Assembly (NCBI GenBank): GCA_016714225.1
Contig: JADJNS010000012.1
Location: forward strand, 124,001 to 188,000
Source of the DNA: Archangiaceae bacterium
Lineage (GTDB): Bacteria; Myxococcota; Myxococcia; Myxococcales; Myxococcaceae
Direction of reading: 5' to 3'
DNA: 64,000 bases
Part shown: in pieces, positions 24,755 through 32,309 of the stretch
How positions within the stretch are numbered: the stretch's first letter is position 1
Layout of the letters: every line of letters begins with the position of its first letter
Notes under the pieces: generated by a model
What the model saw: the letters and a program-made list of their open reading frames with translations, nothing else
The model's database searches: none
Told to the model about the DNA's origin: nothing
Translations under genes and position numbers: made by a program

Positions 24755-25584
24755 AGTCGGCGAGCGTCAGCCCCGTTCGGGTGCTGCTGTTCGCCGCGCT
24801 GCTGGGCGGGGTAGGGGGCACGGTGCTGGCGTTTCGCAAGCAGGGCCAGCTCGAGGTTCAGCTGCAGGCGGCGATCGCCGAAGAAGAGCGCTTCGACGCG
24901 CGCGCGGTCGACGCGCCGCAAGAGCCCTCTCGCCTTCCCCAGGCGGTGAACCTCGCCGCTCTCGACGGGCTGCCGCAGTACCCGGGCTCGTACGTGCACC
25001 CGCTCTCGCAGCAGCTGTCGGGCCAGGGCGTCGAGATGAACGTCGCCTGGTTCGAGACCAAAGACTCGGTCGACGAGGTGCTCATCTTCTACCGGCAGAA
25101 GTTCAAAGAGGCCGGCAAGTGGGGGGTGTGGCACCTCTACAGCGACAACGCCGGCTACGCCGGCTGGCTCGAGCATGACAGCGGGCGCATGCACCTCATC
25201 TCGGCGCTCCGCCAGGGCAACAAGACGGTGGTGCTCCCCTCGCTCAGCTACCCGGGCAAGATGCTCGAGGCCGCTCCGGCGCTGCCTCCCTCGATTCCCA
25301 AGGTGGCGGGCGCCGAGGGCGCGTACGCCTTCGACTTCGGCGACGGCACCCGGCTGGCGAAGGTCTGGCTCTCGATGGTGAAGCAGAAGACGCTGCGCGA
25401 GGTCGTCGACGGCTACCGGCGCGCCCTCGAAGAGCAGGGCTGGGCCATCGACGAGAAGCTGAACGTGGTGCCCGAGCAGGCGTCGCTGCAGGCCAAACGC
25501 GAGGGCAGCGGCCTGCAGATCGAGTTCAAGCGCGACACCGACGCGACCGTCGCGGTGTATGTAACGATGATGCCCGGCGTCTGA
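24751..25584 (+). CDS. Membrane-anchored periplasmic protein, cassette 1
   Basis: 277 residues starting at TTG 24751, which overlaps the preceding TGA (TTGA). An N-terminal hydrophobic anchor (about residues 8-27) is followed by a periplasmic domain with two related halves, each with a short helix-strand unit: DEVLIFYRQKFKEAGKWGVW and LREVVDGYRRALEEQGWAID. The protein at 51677 in cassette 2 has the same architecture (ELASFYRQTLIGAGWRE). Function unknown; the fixed position after two pseudopilin genes suggests an assembly or stability factor for them. Confidence 0.65.
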   Translation: MKSASVSPVRVLLFAALLGGVGGTVLAFRKQGQLEVQLQAAIAEEERFDARAVDAPQEPSRLPQAVNLAALDGLPQYPGSYVHPLSQQLSGQGVEMNVAWFETKDSVDEVLIFYRQKFKEAGKWGVWHLYSDNAGYAGWLEHDSGRMHLISALRQGNKTVVLPSLSYPGKMLEAAPALPPSIPKVAGAEGAYAFDFGDGTRLAKVWLSMVKQKTLREVVDGYRRALEEQGWAIDEKLNVVPEQASLQAKREGSGLQIEFKRDTDATVAVYVTMMPGV

Positions 25585-25615
25585 ACGGCACCAACCCTTC
25601 GAAGGAGCCTCGAAC

Positions 25616-25834
25616 GTGCTCAAAGCCATCGCCACCGCCGTGCTCTTCTGCCTGACCCAGGCCGCCTGGGCCGCAGAGGGCAACCCCGCCTGTGAGCAGG
25701 GCTGCAAAGAGAGCGTGCAGGCCTGCACCGACTACTGCATCAAGACCCAGCCCAAGGCCAAGCACCCCGACTGCAAGAAGGCGTGCTCGGCAGGCGAGAA
25801 GCCGTGCCTCGACGAGTGCAAGAAGAGCAAATGA
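25616..25834 (+). CDS. Small secreted protein with four CX3C motifs
   Basis: 72 residues from GTG 25616, with GGAG ten bases upstream. A cleavable signal peptide (ending AAWAAEG) leaves a mature protein of about 50 residues whose eight Cys form four CX3C pairs: CEQGC, CTDYC, CKKAC and CLDEC. Regular CX3C pairs on helices suggest a disulfide-locked helical hairpin. The stop overlaps the start of the Flp-like gene (ATGA), so the two are coupled. Function unknown. Confidence 0.7.
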   Translation: MLKAIATAVLFCLTQAAWAAEGNPACEQGCKESVQACTDYCIKTQPKAKHPDCKKACSAGEKPCLDECKKSK

Positions 25835-26025
25835 GCGCGCGCCGGCACCCCAAGCGGCTCGGGCTCATCGCGCGCGGGCAGGGCATGCTCGAGTACACGA
25901 TGATCACCCACGCCCTGCTGATCGGCGGCGCCGCGTTCTGCTGGCCGTTTCTGGTCTACCTGATGCGGGCGCTGAGCATCTATTTCAAGAGCATCTACTT
26001 CGTCATCAGCTCGCCGGTGCCATGA
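25831..26025 (+). CDS. Short Flp/type IVb pilin-like protein
   Basis: 64 residues. After a basic leader (MSARRHPKRLGLIARG) the sequence QGMLEYTMITHALLIGG fits the Flp prepilin processing motif G|XXXXEY exactly (Glu +5, Tyr +6). A single long hydrophobic helix follows and there is no globular domain, as in Flp major pilins. It is translationally coupled to the Cys-rich protein before it. A pilin or pilin-like membrane peptide is the likely identity; no dedicated TadA, RcpA or prepilin peptidase gene is in the window. Confidence 0.65.
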   Translation: MSARRHPKRLGLIARGQGMLEYTMITHALLIGGAAFCWPFLVYLMRALSIYFKSIYFVISSPVP

Positions 26026-26050
26026 GCGTCTCTTCCGCGCGGGGTTGACT

Positions 26051-26156
26051 CGAGCTCGAGCCAAGGTCGAGGCGCGGGCGAAGACCGACCGAAGTGGCCG
26101 CAGTTTGGCCATGAGGACGGACCGGAGCACGCAACGAAGAGATTGGCCGAGATCGG
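26051..26156 (-). repeat. Approx. 107-bp dispersed repeat, copy A
   Basis: About 106 bp match the reverse complement of 50575-50681 at roughly 87% identity. The element ends in palindromic stretches (CGAGCTCGAG at one end, GCCGAGATCGGC at the other). Here it lies between the Flp-like gene and the next gene and appears non-coding. Confidence 0.8.
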
Positions 26157-26180
26157 CTCAACGGCTAGAAGCTCGGGCTC

Positions 26181-26876
26181 ATGGCCGAAGAAGTTCAGAA
26201 GAAGCGTTCTCCGTGGGTGTACGTGGGGCTCGGTTGTGCGGGTGGCCTGGTGCTGCTGTGTGGCCTGGGCGTGCTGATCGTCGGCGGCCTGGTGAAGGTC
26301 GGTAAAGATTGGGCCGATGACATGGCTGACCCCTCGCGCCGCGAGAGCAAGGCGCGCAAGCAGGCCGTCGCGACCCTGGGCGCGGTGCCCGAGGGCTACT
26401 CGGCGGCGTTCTCTTTCGGCTTCCCGATGGTGTTCGAGATGCTGGTGTTCGTCGACGCTCCGCTGCTCCCCGACGGTGGCGCCCCGGCCTTCACCCGCCT
26501 GCTCACCTACTGGCGCTTCATGGAGACCGAGCGCACCCGCGAGATGAAGCAGTTCTTCGAGAACCCCGACGCGGGCAGCTTTCAGAACGAGAACCTGCTG
26601 ATCGACACCAAGGCCGAGCTCGGCCGCGGCACCTTCACCCACCAGAATCGCAAGGTGAGCTGGATCGCGAACCGCGGTACCGTGCGCATGCAGGGGCAGT
26701 ACGACATGGAGGACGGCCTGGTGACCACGCTGTACTTCGAGTGCCCCGGCGACCAGGTGCACATCGCCACCTGGCAGATGAAAGAGCCGAAGGACACCGA
26801 CGATCTCGCCGGCACGGTCGCAGACCCCGCGCAGATGCAGAAGCTCCTCTCGCCGCTCAACCCCTGCGGAAAATGA
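26181..26876 (+). CDS. Membrane-anchored protein, unknown
   Basis: 231 residues. Short basic cytoplasmic start (MAEEVQKKRSPWVYV), one strong Gly/Leu/Val-rich transmembrane helix (about 14-38), then an extracytoplasmic alpha/beta domain (VPEGYSAAFSFGFPMVFEML, TFTHQNRKVSWIANRGTVRM) that resembles a lipocalin-like or substrate-binding beta domain without a recognisable motif. The final Cys (NPCGK) is conserved-looking. The stop overlaps the ATG of the outer-membrane protein gene (ATGA), so they form one unit. Function unknown. Confidence 0.65.
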   Translation: MAEEVQKKRSPWVYVGLGCAGGLVLLCGLGVLIVGGLVKVGKDWADDMADPSRRESKARKQAVATLGAVPEGYSAAFSFGFPMVFEMLVFVDAPLLPDGGAPAFTRLLTYWRFMETERTREMKQFFENPDAGSFQNENLLIDTKAELGRGTFTHQNRKVSWIANRGTVRMQGQYDMEDGLVTTLYFECPGDQVHIATWQMKEPKDTDDLAGTVADPAQMQKLLSPLNPCGK

Positions 26877-28579
26877 TTCTCGCGCTCGCGCTGGTCCTCT
26901 CCCAGGTCGACGCGGGCGCGAATGAGCTCGTCGCCGCACCCCGCGCCGCTCTCGACGCGCCGGTCGCCGACGCGGGGCAGCTCGAGCTGCCGGCTCCACC
27001 GCTCACCGCCGCCGAAGGGGTGGCCCCGAGCCAGTTCGTGAAGGGCGAGCTCTCGGTGTACCTGGGCTCTGACCGCTTGAGCGTGAAGCGCAACCGGGTG
27101 GGCGTCTCGGCCGGCGTCGATTTCTTCGAGAACACCTACTACGCGCTGATCGAGCCCCAGGTCGACCTGCGCTTCTTCGACGCGAAGCTGGGCATCGGCG
27201 TGGGCGCGCCCCTGCGCATCGAGATCTTCAACTTCAACGACGAGAACGGCGAGCCGCTCGGCTTCAAGCGGGCCGGCCGCCTTCGCAAAGAAGACTGGGA
27301 CACGGTTCACGACTTCGGCCGGCTTCTCAAGTACGTCAGCTACGGCAAGAAGGAAGACAACTTCTACGTCAACATCGGGCAGCGCTACGCCACCTCGATA
27401 GGTCACGGGGCGATCATGCGGCGCTACGCCCCCAACATCGACGTCGACTACCCCCGCGTCTCGGCCGAGGTCGACGCCTACAACGACTACGCCGGCTTCG
27501 AGGCCTTCACCAACGACGTGCTCGAGTGGAGCACCATGTCGGCGATCGCCTTCATCAAGCCGTTCTCGTTCTTCAAGCCCCAGAACCTGCTCCTCAAGAC
27601 CCTGTCGGTCGGCATCACTGGCGCGGTCGACCGCAACGCGCCCGACCACCTCGTCTACGACCCGACGCTGGGCGTTCGGCAGCTCACCTCGGACAACCGC
27701 ATCGCCACCACCACCGCTCCGGTCGGCCTGTTCGGCATCGACGCCGAGGTGAAGGTGGTGAAGACCGAGTCGGTCGACATCAAGCCGTACGTCGACTACT
27801 CGATGATCGCCGGCGGCGGCGGCGGCCTCACCGTGGGCGCGCTGGGCCGCTTCAACGTCGGGCGCGACCCGGTGAGCGCGTTTCGGCTGGTGCTCGAGGG
27901 CCGCTACCTCGGCGACCACTACGCGCCCTCGTACTTCGACACCTTCTACGAGATCGACCGGTACCAGGCGCGCCGCAACGGCCGCAACGCCTTCGGCACC
28001 TTCAACGTGCTCACCAAGCGTGAGCTGGTGCTGCAGCAGGGCCTGGGTAACCGCGCCGGGCTCTACGCCGAGGCCAGCTGGGGGCTGCCCAACACCATCG
28101 CGGTCACGGTGGCCTTCGAGACCTCGACCGGGCCCACCCCGCAGAACAACTTCGTCGCGCACCTCGAGGTGCCGTGGCTCAACTTCCTGCAGATCTTCGG
28201 CTCGTTCTACAAGCGCAACTTCACCACGCCCGCCCAGTTCACCAAGCTCGACGAGAACACCGTCATCTTCGCCGGCGCGCGGCTGCGCACCCTGCCGTTC
28301 TTGTTCTTCAACGCCCGCGTCTACAAGGCGTTTCGCGTCGACACTGCGCTGCAGGCCTACGACAACCAGTTCGGCTTCAGCATCGACGTCGAGCTGGGCT
28401 TCGAGTTCGGCCGTTCGCGCGCCGAGGCCGAAGAGCAGAAGCGCATCGACGCCCAGGCCCCGGTGCCCGACGCTCCTTCGACCGGCGACGGCCCCCCGCC
28501 TGCTCCTGCGCCCGAGCCGGGCACCTCGGGCCGCAGCCTTGAGCCCTCACCGCAAGAGACCTCGCCCCAGCCGCAGTGA
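26873..28579 (+). CDS. Predicted outer-membrane beta-barrel protein
   Basis: 568 residues. A short hydrophobic signal-like start (MILALALVLSQVDAG) and an Ala/Pro-rich segment precede about 400 residues of alternating strands with many aromatics (VGVSAGVDFFENTYYALIEP, FNVLTKRELVLQQGLGNRAG, LPFLFFNARVYKAFRVDTAL), typical of an outer-membrane barrel. After the last strand (FGFSIDVELGFEFGRSR) comes a Pro/Ala/Ser-rich tail of about 60 residues, unusual because barrels normally end at the terminal strand. Coupled to the membrane-anchored protein upstream. Transport substrate or function unknown. Confidence 0.68.
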   Translation: MILALALVLSQVDAGANELVAAPRAALDAPVADAGQLELPAPPLTAAEGVAPSQFVKGELSVYLGSDRLSVKRNRVGVSAGVDFFENTYYALIEPQVDLRFFDAKLGIGVGAPLRIEIFNFNDENGEPLGFKRAGRLRKEDWDTVHDFGRLLKYVSYGKKEDNFYVNIGQRYATSIGHGAIMRRYAPNIDVDYPRVSAEVDAYNDYAGFEAFTNDVLEWSTMSAIAFIKPFSFFKPQNLLLKTLSVGITGAVDRNAPDHLVYDPTLGVRQLTSDNRIATTTAPVGLFGIDAEVKVVKTESVDIKPYVDYSMIAGGGGGLTVGALGRFNVGRDPVSAFRLVLEGRYLGDHYAPSYFDTFYEIDRYQARRNGRNAFGTFNVLTKRELVLQQGLGNRAGLYAEASWGLPNTIAVTVAFETSTGPTPQNNFVAHLEVPWLNFLQIFGSFYKRNFTTPAQFTKLDENTVIFAGARLRTLPFLFFNARVYKAFRVDTALQAYDNQFGFSIDVELGFEFGRSRAEAEEQKRIDAQAPVPDAPSTGDGPPPAPAPEPGTSGRSLEPSPQETSPQPQ

Positions 28580-28583
28580 CCTC

Positions 28584-28913
28584 TCAGCGCCGCGCCAGCG
28601 CTTGCAGGAACCGCAGCCCCTCGAGCACCTGCTCGACCCGCGCCGCAGAGAGCGCGCCGATGCGCTCACCCAGCTGCGCCTTGGGCACCGCGTCGATCTG
28701 CGACACCACCACCACGCTCTGTCGGGGCAGCCCGCCCTCGCCGGGCTCGAGCAGCACGTTGCCGGGCTCACTGGCCTTGTGCAGGTTCGAGGTCAGCGCG
28801 CACACCACCACCGTCTCGAGCCGCGAGTGGTTGAACACGTCGGGAGAGACCACCAGGTGCGGGTGCTCGAGACCTTCGGCAGCGAGCCAGTACAGCTCGC
28901 CCTGAGCGCTCAC
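28584..28913 (-). CDS. MazF/PemK-like protein without antitoxin
   Basis: 109 residues from GTG 28913. It follows the MazF/PemK fold: GELYWLAAEGLEHPHLVVSP (strands 1-2), VVVCALTSNLHKASEPGNVL, and SVVVVSQIDAVPKAQLGERI followed by a C-terminal helix. The family consists of ribosome-independent mRNA endonucleases. The typical antitoxin partner is absent: the GTG overlaps the stop of a nucleotidyltransferase gene (GTGA). Some chromosomal MazF homologues in myxobacteria act without a linked antitoxin, so activity is possible but not shown. Confidence 0.7.
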   Translation of the reverse strand: MSAQGELYWLAAEGLEHPHLVVSPDVFNHSRLETVVVCALTSNLHKASEPGNVLLEPGEGGLPRQSVVVVSQIDAVPKAQLGERIGALSAARVEQVLEGLRFLQALARR

Positions 28914-29464
28914 TTCCGCCGCGCCTTCAGCGCCTTCGGGTCGTTGAGGTTCTCGAGCACCGCGCGGTCGGTGACCGGCACCGCCGCCACCTCGAGCAGC
29001 GCCAGCGCGGCCTCGAGCGTCTTGGCGCGGGTCTTCAGCAGCGCGCGCGCCGTCTCGCCGTCGACCGACACCGGGTGGCCGAGCTCGCCCCGGTAGGCCG
29101 CCGCGGCCGCGGGGGCCTTCGCCTTTCTGAGCTTCTTCAGCGTCGCCACGCTGACGTCGGGGGCGTCGACCGGCTGAATCACCACCCGACGGGCCAGCGC
29201 CGACGCGCGCAGGCCGGTCAGCACCGACGAGAGCTGGCCCTTGCGCCACTGGCGGTTCACCACCTGCCACAGGGTGGGGTGGGCGGCCTTGATCTCTCTG
29301 GCGTGCGCCCCGGTCACCACCAGCGGCACCAGGCCCGCCTTGCGGCAGCGCTCGGCGAGCTGCGAGACGAAGGTGTGCCCCCGGCCCGCGGGCAGCAGCG
29401 CCTTCACCTGATCCATGCGGCGGCTCTCACCCGCCGCGAGAATGATGGCGATGTCGCGAATCAC
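28910..29464 (-). CDS. MobA/MocA-like nucleotidyltransferase
   Basis: 184 residues from GTG 29464. N-terminal IAIILAAGESRRMDQVKALL is the nucleotide-binding loop of the MobA/NTP_transferase_3 family, which attaches nucleotides to molybdopterin or transfers them to sugars or phosphonates. VIQPVDAPDVSVATL and the YRGELGHPVSVDG element complete the fold. MocA-type CTP:molybdopterin cytidylyltransferases look like this. No molybdenum enzyme is near, so the substrate is open. Divergent from the YcaO gene (26 bp between starts) and coupled to the MazF-like gene. Confidence 0.75.
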   Translation of the reverse strand: MIRDIAIILAAGESRRMDQVKALLPAGRGHTFVSQLAERCRKAGLVPLVVTGAHAREIKAAHPTLWQVVNRQWRKGQLSSVLTGLRASALARRVVIQPVDAPDVSVATLKKLRKAKAPAAAAAYRGELGHPVSVDGETARALLKTRAKTLEAALALLEVAAVPVTDRAVLENLNDPKALKARRK

Positions 29465-29490
29465 GCCCGCCCAAGTAACATGCGCGCGCC

Positions 29491-30417
29491 TTGAAGCAAC
29501 TGCGGCGGCTCATCGGAGTGACCCGCGTCGCCGAGCTCACCTCTCTCGATCGCGCCGGAGTCCGGGTGTGCGCCGCGATTCGACCCCGCGGCCACGTGCT
29601 GCAGGTCTCCAACGGCAAGGGGGCGCACGCCGACGTCGCGGCGGTCGCCGAGGCCGCCGAGCTGTGGGCCGCCGAGCAGCCCGAGCCCGAGCGGTGGAGG
29701 TTCATCGACGGCGCCGCCCACGTGCAGGCGACCCGGCTCGACGCCCGCGGGGCGGGCTGGGTGCGCGCCGAGCGGGTGTGGTGCCTGCCGTACGGCTCGC
29801 CGTCGATGGGCCTGCAGCGCGAGCGGTGGACCTCGAATGGCATAGGCGCGCACCCTCGCCTCGAGGCGGCGCTGCTGCACGGGCTGCTCGAGGCCATCGA
29901 GCGGCACGCGCTCGCCGTGGCGCTCCCTCAAGGTTGGCGCGAAGCCGAGGTGCACCGCCGGTGCGTCGAGCACCCGCCCGAGCTCGACCGCCCCGGGTTT
30001 CGCCTGCGCGCGTTCGATCTCACCCCCCGCGGCTGCCCGGTGCCGGTCGCCGGCGCGCTGCTCGAAGATCTCGAGGGCGGCCCCATACCCCTCACCGCCG
30101 GCTACGCCGCGCGGCTCGACCCGCACCACGCGGTGCGCGCCGCCTGTGAAGAGGCGTTTCAGTCGCGCCTCACCGAGGTGCAGGGCGCCCGCGAAGACGT
30201 GACCCTGGGGCGCAGCGCCGGCGCTCCGCCCTGGCTCGCCGGGCAGCGGCCGCGACGAAGGGCCAGCTGGCCGCAGACCAGGGGGCTCGACTCCCGCCGC
30301 CTCGCGCGCGCCCTGCAGACCGGGGTCTCGTTCGTCGAGCTGGTGCCCGGCCGCCTGCCGCTGCGGGTGGTGAAGGTGCTCGTCGAAGGCTTCCAGGTCT
30401 CGGAGCTGCTCCAGTGA
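29491..30417 (+). CDS. YcaO-domain protein (ATP-dependent backbone-modifying enzyme)
   Basis: 308 residues from TTG 29491. YcaO enzymes activate peptide amide bonds with ATP to form azolines, amidines or thioamides. The ATP/Mg ligands are recognisable: an acidic EAAELWAAE near 54-62, LLEAIERH (Glu134, Glu137, Arg138) and EEAFQSR (Glu220, Gln224, Arg226). At 308 residues it is on the short side. The coupled TfuA gene (GTGA overlap) places it in the YcaO-TfuA class associated with thioamidation. No precursor peptide or cyclodehydratase partner is visible nearby, so it may modify a protein, as in McrA thioglycine formation. Confidence 0.85.
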   Translation: MKQLRRLIGVTRVAELTSLDRAGVRVCAAIRPRGHVLQVSNGKGAHADVAAVAEAAELWAAEQPEPERWRFIDGAAHVQATRLDARGAGWVRAERVWCLPYGSPSMGLQRERWTSNGIGAHPRLEAALLHGLLEAIERHALAVALPQGWREAEVHRRCVEHPPELDRPGFRLRAFDLTPRGCPVPVAGALLEDLEGGPIPLTAGYAARLDPHHAVRAACEEAFQSRLTEVQGAREDVTLGRSAGAPPWLAGQRPRRRASWPQTRGLDSRRLARALQTGVSFVELVPGRLPLRVVKVLVEGFQVSELLQ

Positions 30418-31364
30418 GCGACCGCCGCGTCATCGCCTTCGTGGGGCCCTCGCTGCCCGGCCTGCGCCGGCTCCGCGGCGTCGACCTCATGCCCCCCGCC
30501 CGGCAGGGCGACGTGTGGCGCGCCCTCGAGGCCCGCCCCCGCGCCATCGCCCTCATCGACGGGGTGTTCGAGCAGGTGCCCTCGGTCTGGCACCACGAGC
30601 TCGTCGCCGCGCTGGCCAGCGGAATAACGGTCTTCGGCGCCGCCAGCATGGGCGCCCTGCGCGCCGCCGAGCTGTACCCGCTGGGCATGCTCGGGGTGGG
30701 GCAGGTCTTCCGCTGGTACCGCGATGGCCGGCTCACCGACGACGGCGCGGTGGCGCTCTTGCACGCCGACGCCGAGCACCACTACCGGCCGCTCACCGTG
30801 CCGCTGGTGAACGTGATGCACGTCGCCGCGCAGCTGAAGGCCCCGCGGCTGGTGCAGGTGGCGCGCCGCCTCCACTACCAGCAGCGCACCTGGCCCGCGC
30901 TCTGGCGCGCCTTCGGTAAAGACCTCGAGCCCTGGCGCCGGCAGCACGGCGAAGACCTGAAGGCCCTCGACGCCCGGGCCTGCCTCGATGCGGCGCTGGC
31001 GCTGGCCCAGAGCGGGGCGCCGCGGCCCGAGCTCACCGTGCCGGCCTTCTCGTCGTTCGTGCGGCGGCGGCGGCTGCTCGACGTGCACGGCCAGAGGCCC
31101 GAGACTGCCCTCACCGACGAGGGTACCCGCACTGCCCTGCTGGCCGCCTGGGCCCAGAGCCTGGGCCTCTCACCCGACCCCGGCCGGGTGCGGGCGCTCG
31201 AGCGGCAGCTCACCGAAGTTCGAGACCCCTCCGAGCGGCTGCGCTACGCCCGGCTCTTCGCCCTCGAAGAGCAGGTGCTGGCCGCTCCCGAGCGAATGCT
31301 CCCCGATGGCCCTTCACGGCTCGAAGGCACTGCAATCGGCGCGCTGCGACCGCGGCGCCGTTAG
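30414..31364 (+). CDS. TfuA-like protein
   Basis: 316 residues from GTG 30414, overlapping the YcaO stop. The core of the TfuA family is clear: VIAFVGPSLP at the start, AIALIDGVFEQVPSVWHHEL, VAALASGITVFGAASMGALR with AAELYPLGMLGVGQVFRWY, and DDGAVALLHADAEHHYRPLT. TfuA partners of YcaO are believed to deliver sulfur or activate it for thioamide formation. The C-terminal half is helical and less conserved. Together with YcaO this forms a two-gene unit. Confidence 0.88.
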   Translation: MSDRRVIAFVGPSLPGLRRLRGVDLMPPARQGDVWRALEARPRAIALIDGVFEQVPSVWHHELVAALASGITVFGAASMGALRAAELYPLGMLGVGQVFRWYRDGRLTDDGAVALLHADAEHHYRPLTVPLVNVMHVAAQLKAPRLVQVARRLHYQQRTWPALWRAFGKDLEPWRRQHGEDLKALDARACLDAALALAQSGAPRPELTVPAFSSFVRRRRLLDVHGQRPETALTDEGTRTALLAAWAQSLGLSPDPGRVRALERQLTEVRDPSERLRYARLFALEEQVLAAPERMLPDGPSRLEGTAIGALRPRRR

Positions 31365-31379
31365 TATCGTGGGAGGCAC

Positions 31380-32309
31380 GTGAGGATCATCTCCTACAAC
31401 GTGCGGTACTTCGGTCACGCCTTGAAGGGTCTGGCCAGCACCGCCAAGGCCAAGTCGCGCATCGCCAAGGCGATCTGTGGCCTCGACCCCCAGGCCGACA
31501 TCGTCTGCCTGCAAGAGGTCGAGCACGGCTCGATTCGCTCAGGGGTGGCGCACCGCGGAGCCGCCCGCGGCGACACCCAGCTCGACGCGTTCATGCGCCA
31601 CCTCGATGGCGCGTTTCACGAGGCGGGCAGGGTGCAGCCGTACCGCGCCTTTTATTACCCCGCCCACGTCTACGGCCTGGGCCGGGTGAAGCTCTACACC
31701 ACCGGGCTGGCCATTCTCATCAACGCGAGAACCCTGCACGTGGTGGGGCACAACCAGAACGAGCCCAAGTCGGTGACCTCGTACGGCCAGGCGCCGGTGA
31801 AGGCCATCAAGCAGACCCGCATCGTGGCGCACCTGCACCTCGAGACCTCACGCGGCAAGCGGCTGCACGTGTTCAACACCCACCTCTCGCTGCCCAGCCC
31901 CTTTCGCCGGGAGTTCTGGAAGAAGGGCCGCCGCTTCGGGCACGGCCCCAACCAGCTCGAAGAGGCGCGCACCGCCGCCGAGTACATCGCCAGCTGCTGC
32001 AGGCACGAGCCCTACCTGCTGTGCGGCGACTTCAACTCGGGGCCGACCTCACCGGTCTATACGTACCTCACCCGCGAGGTGGGCATGCGCGGCGCGCAAG
32101 AAGTGCTGGGGCAGTTGAACCCCGAGGCGCCCGAGGCGTTTCCCACCGCGGGCTTCTTGCGCATGCGCATGCACCTCGACCACCTCTTCGCCGGCAACGG
32201 CCTGGAGTGGATGGACCTCGAGGGCACGTGCGCGTTCGATGACCCCAAGAGCCCCTTCTTCGGGCTTTCAGATCACGTGCCGCTGATCGCCAACTTCACC
32301 CTGGGCTGA
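31380..32309 (+). CDS. Endonuclease/exonuclease/phosphatase-family protein
   Basis: 309 residues from GTG 31380 preceded by GGGAGG. All EEP-superfamily landmarks are present: MRIISYNVRYFG, IVCLQEVEHGS (metal-binding Glu), LHVFNTHLSLP, LLCGDFNSGPTSPVY (Asp/Asn), HLDHLFAG and GLSDHVPLIANF (catalytic His pair). These enzymes cleave phosphodiester bonds in DNA, RNA, sphingolipids or inositol lipids; sequence alone does not give the substrate. There is no signal peptide, so it is cytoplasmic. The 3' end overlaps the convergent metallophosphatase gene by 37 bp. Confidence 0.88.
   Translation: MRIISYNVRYFGHALKGLASTAKAKSRIAKAICGLDPQADIVCLQEVEHGSIRSGVAHRGAARGDTQLDAFMRHLDGAFHEAGRVQPYRAFYYPAHVYGLGRVKLYTTGLAILINARTLHVVGHNQNEPKSVTSYGQAPVKAIKQTRIVAHLHLETSRGKRLHVFNTHLSLPSPFRREFWKKGRRFGHGPNQLEEARTAAEYIASCCRHEPYLLCGDFNSGPTSPVYTYLTREVGMRGAQEVLGQLNPEAPEAFPTAGFLRMRMHLDHLFAGNGLEWMDLEGTCAFDDPKSPFFGLSDHVPLIANFTLG

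Noticed and set aside
25995..26999. Minus-strand 334-residue frame crossing repeat copy A
   Set aside because: It is antisense to the membrane-anchored protein; the shared peptide with the frame at 50528 arises only from the repeat DNA.
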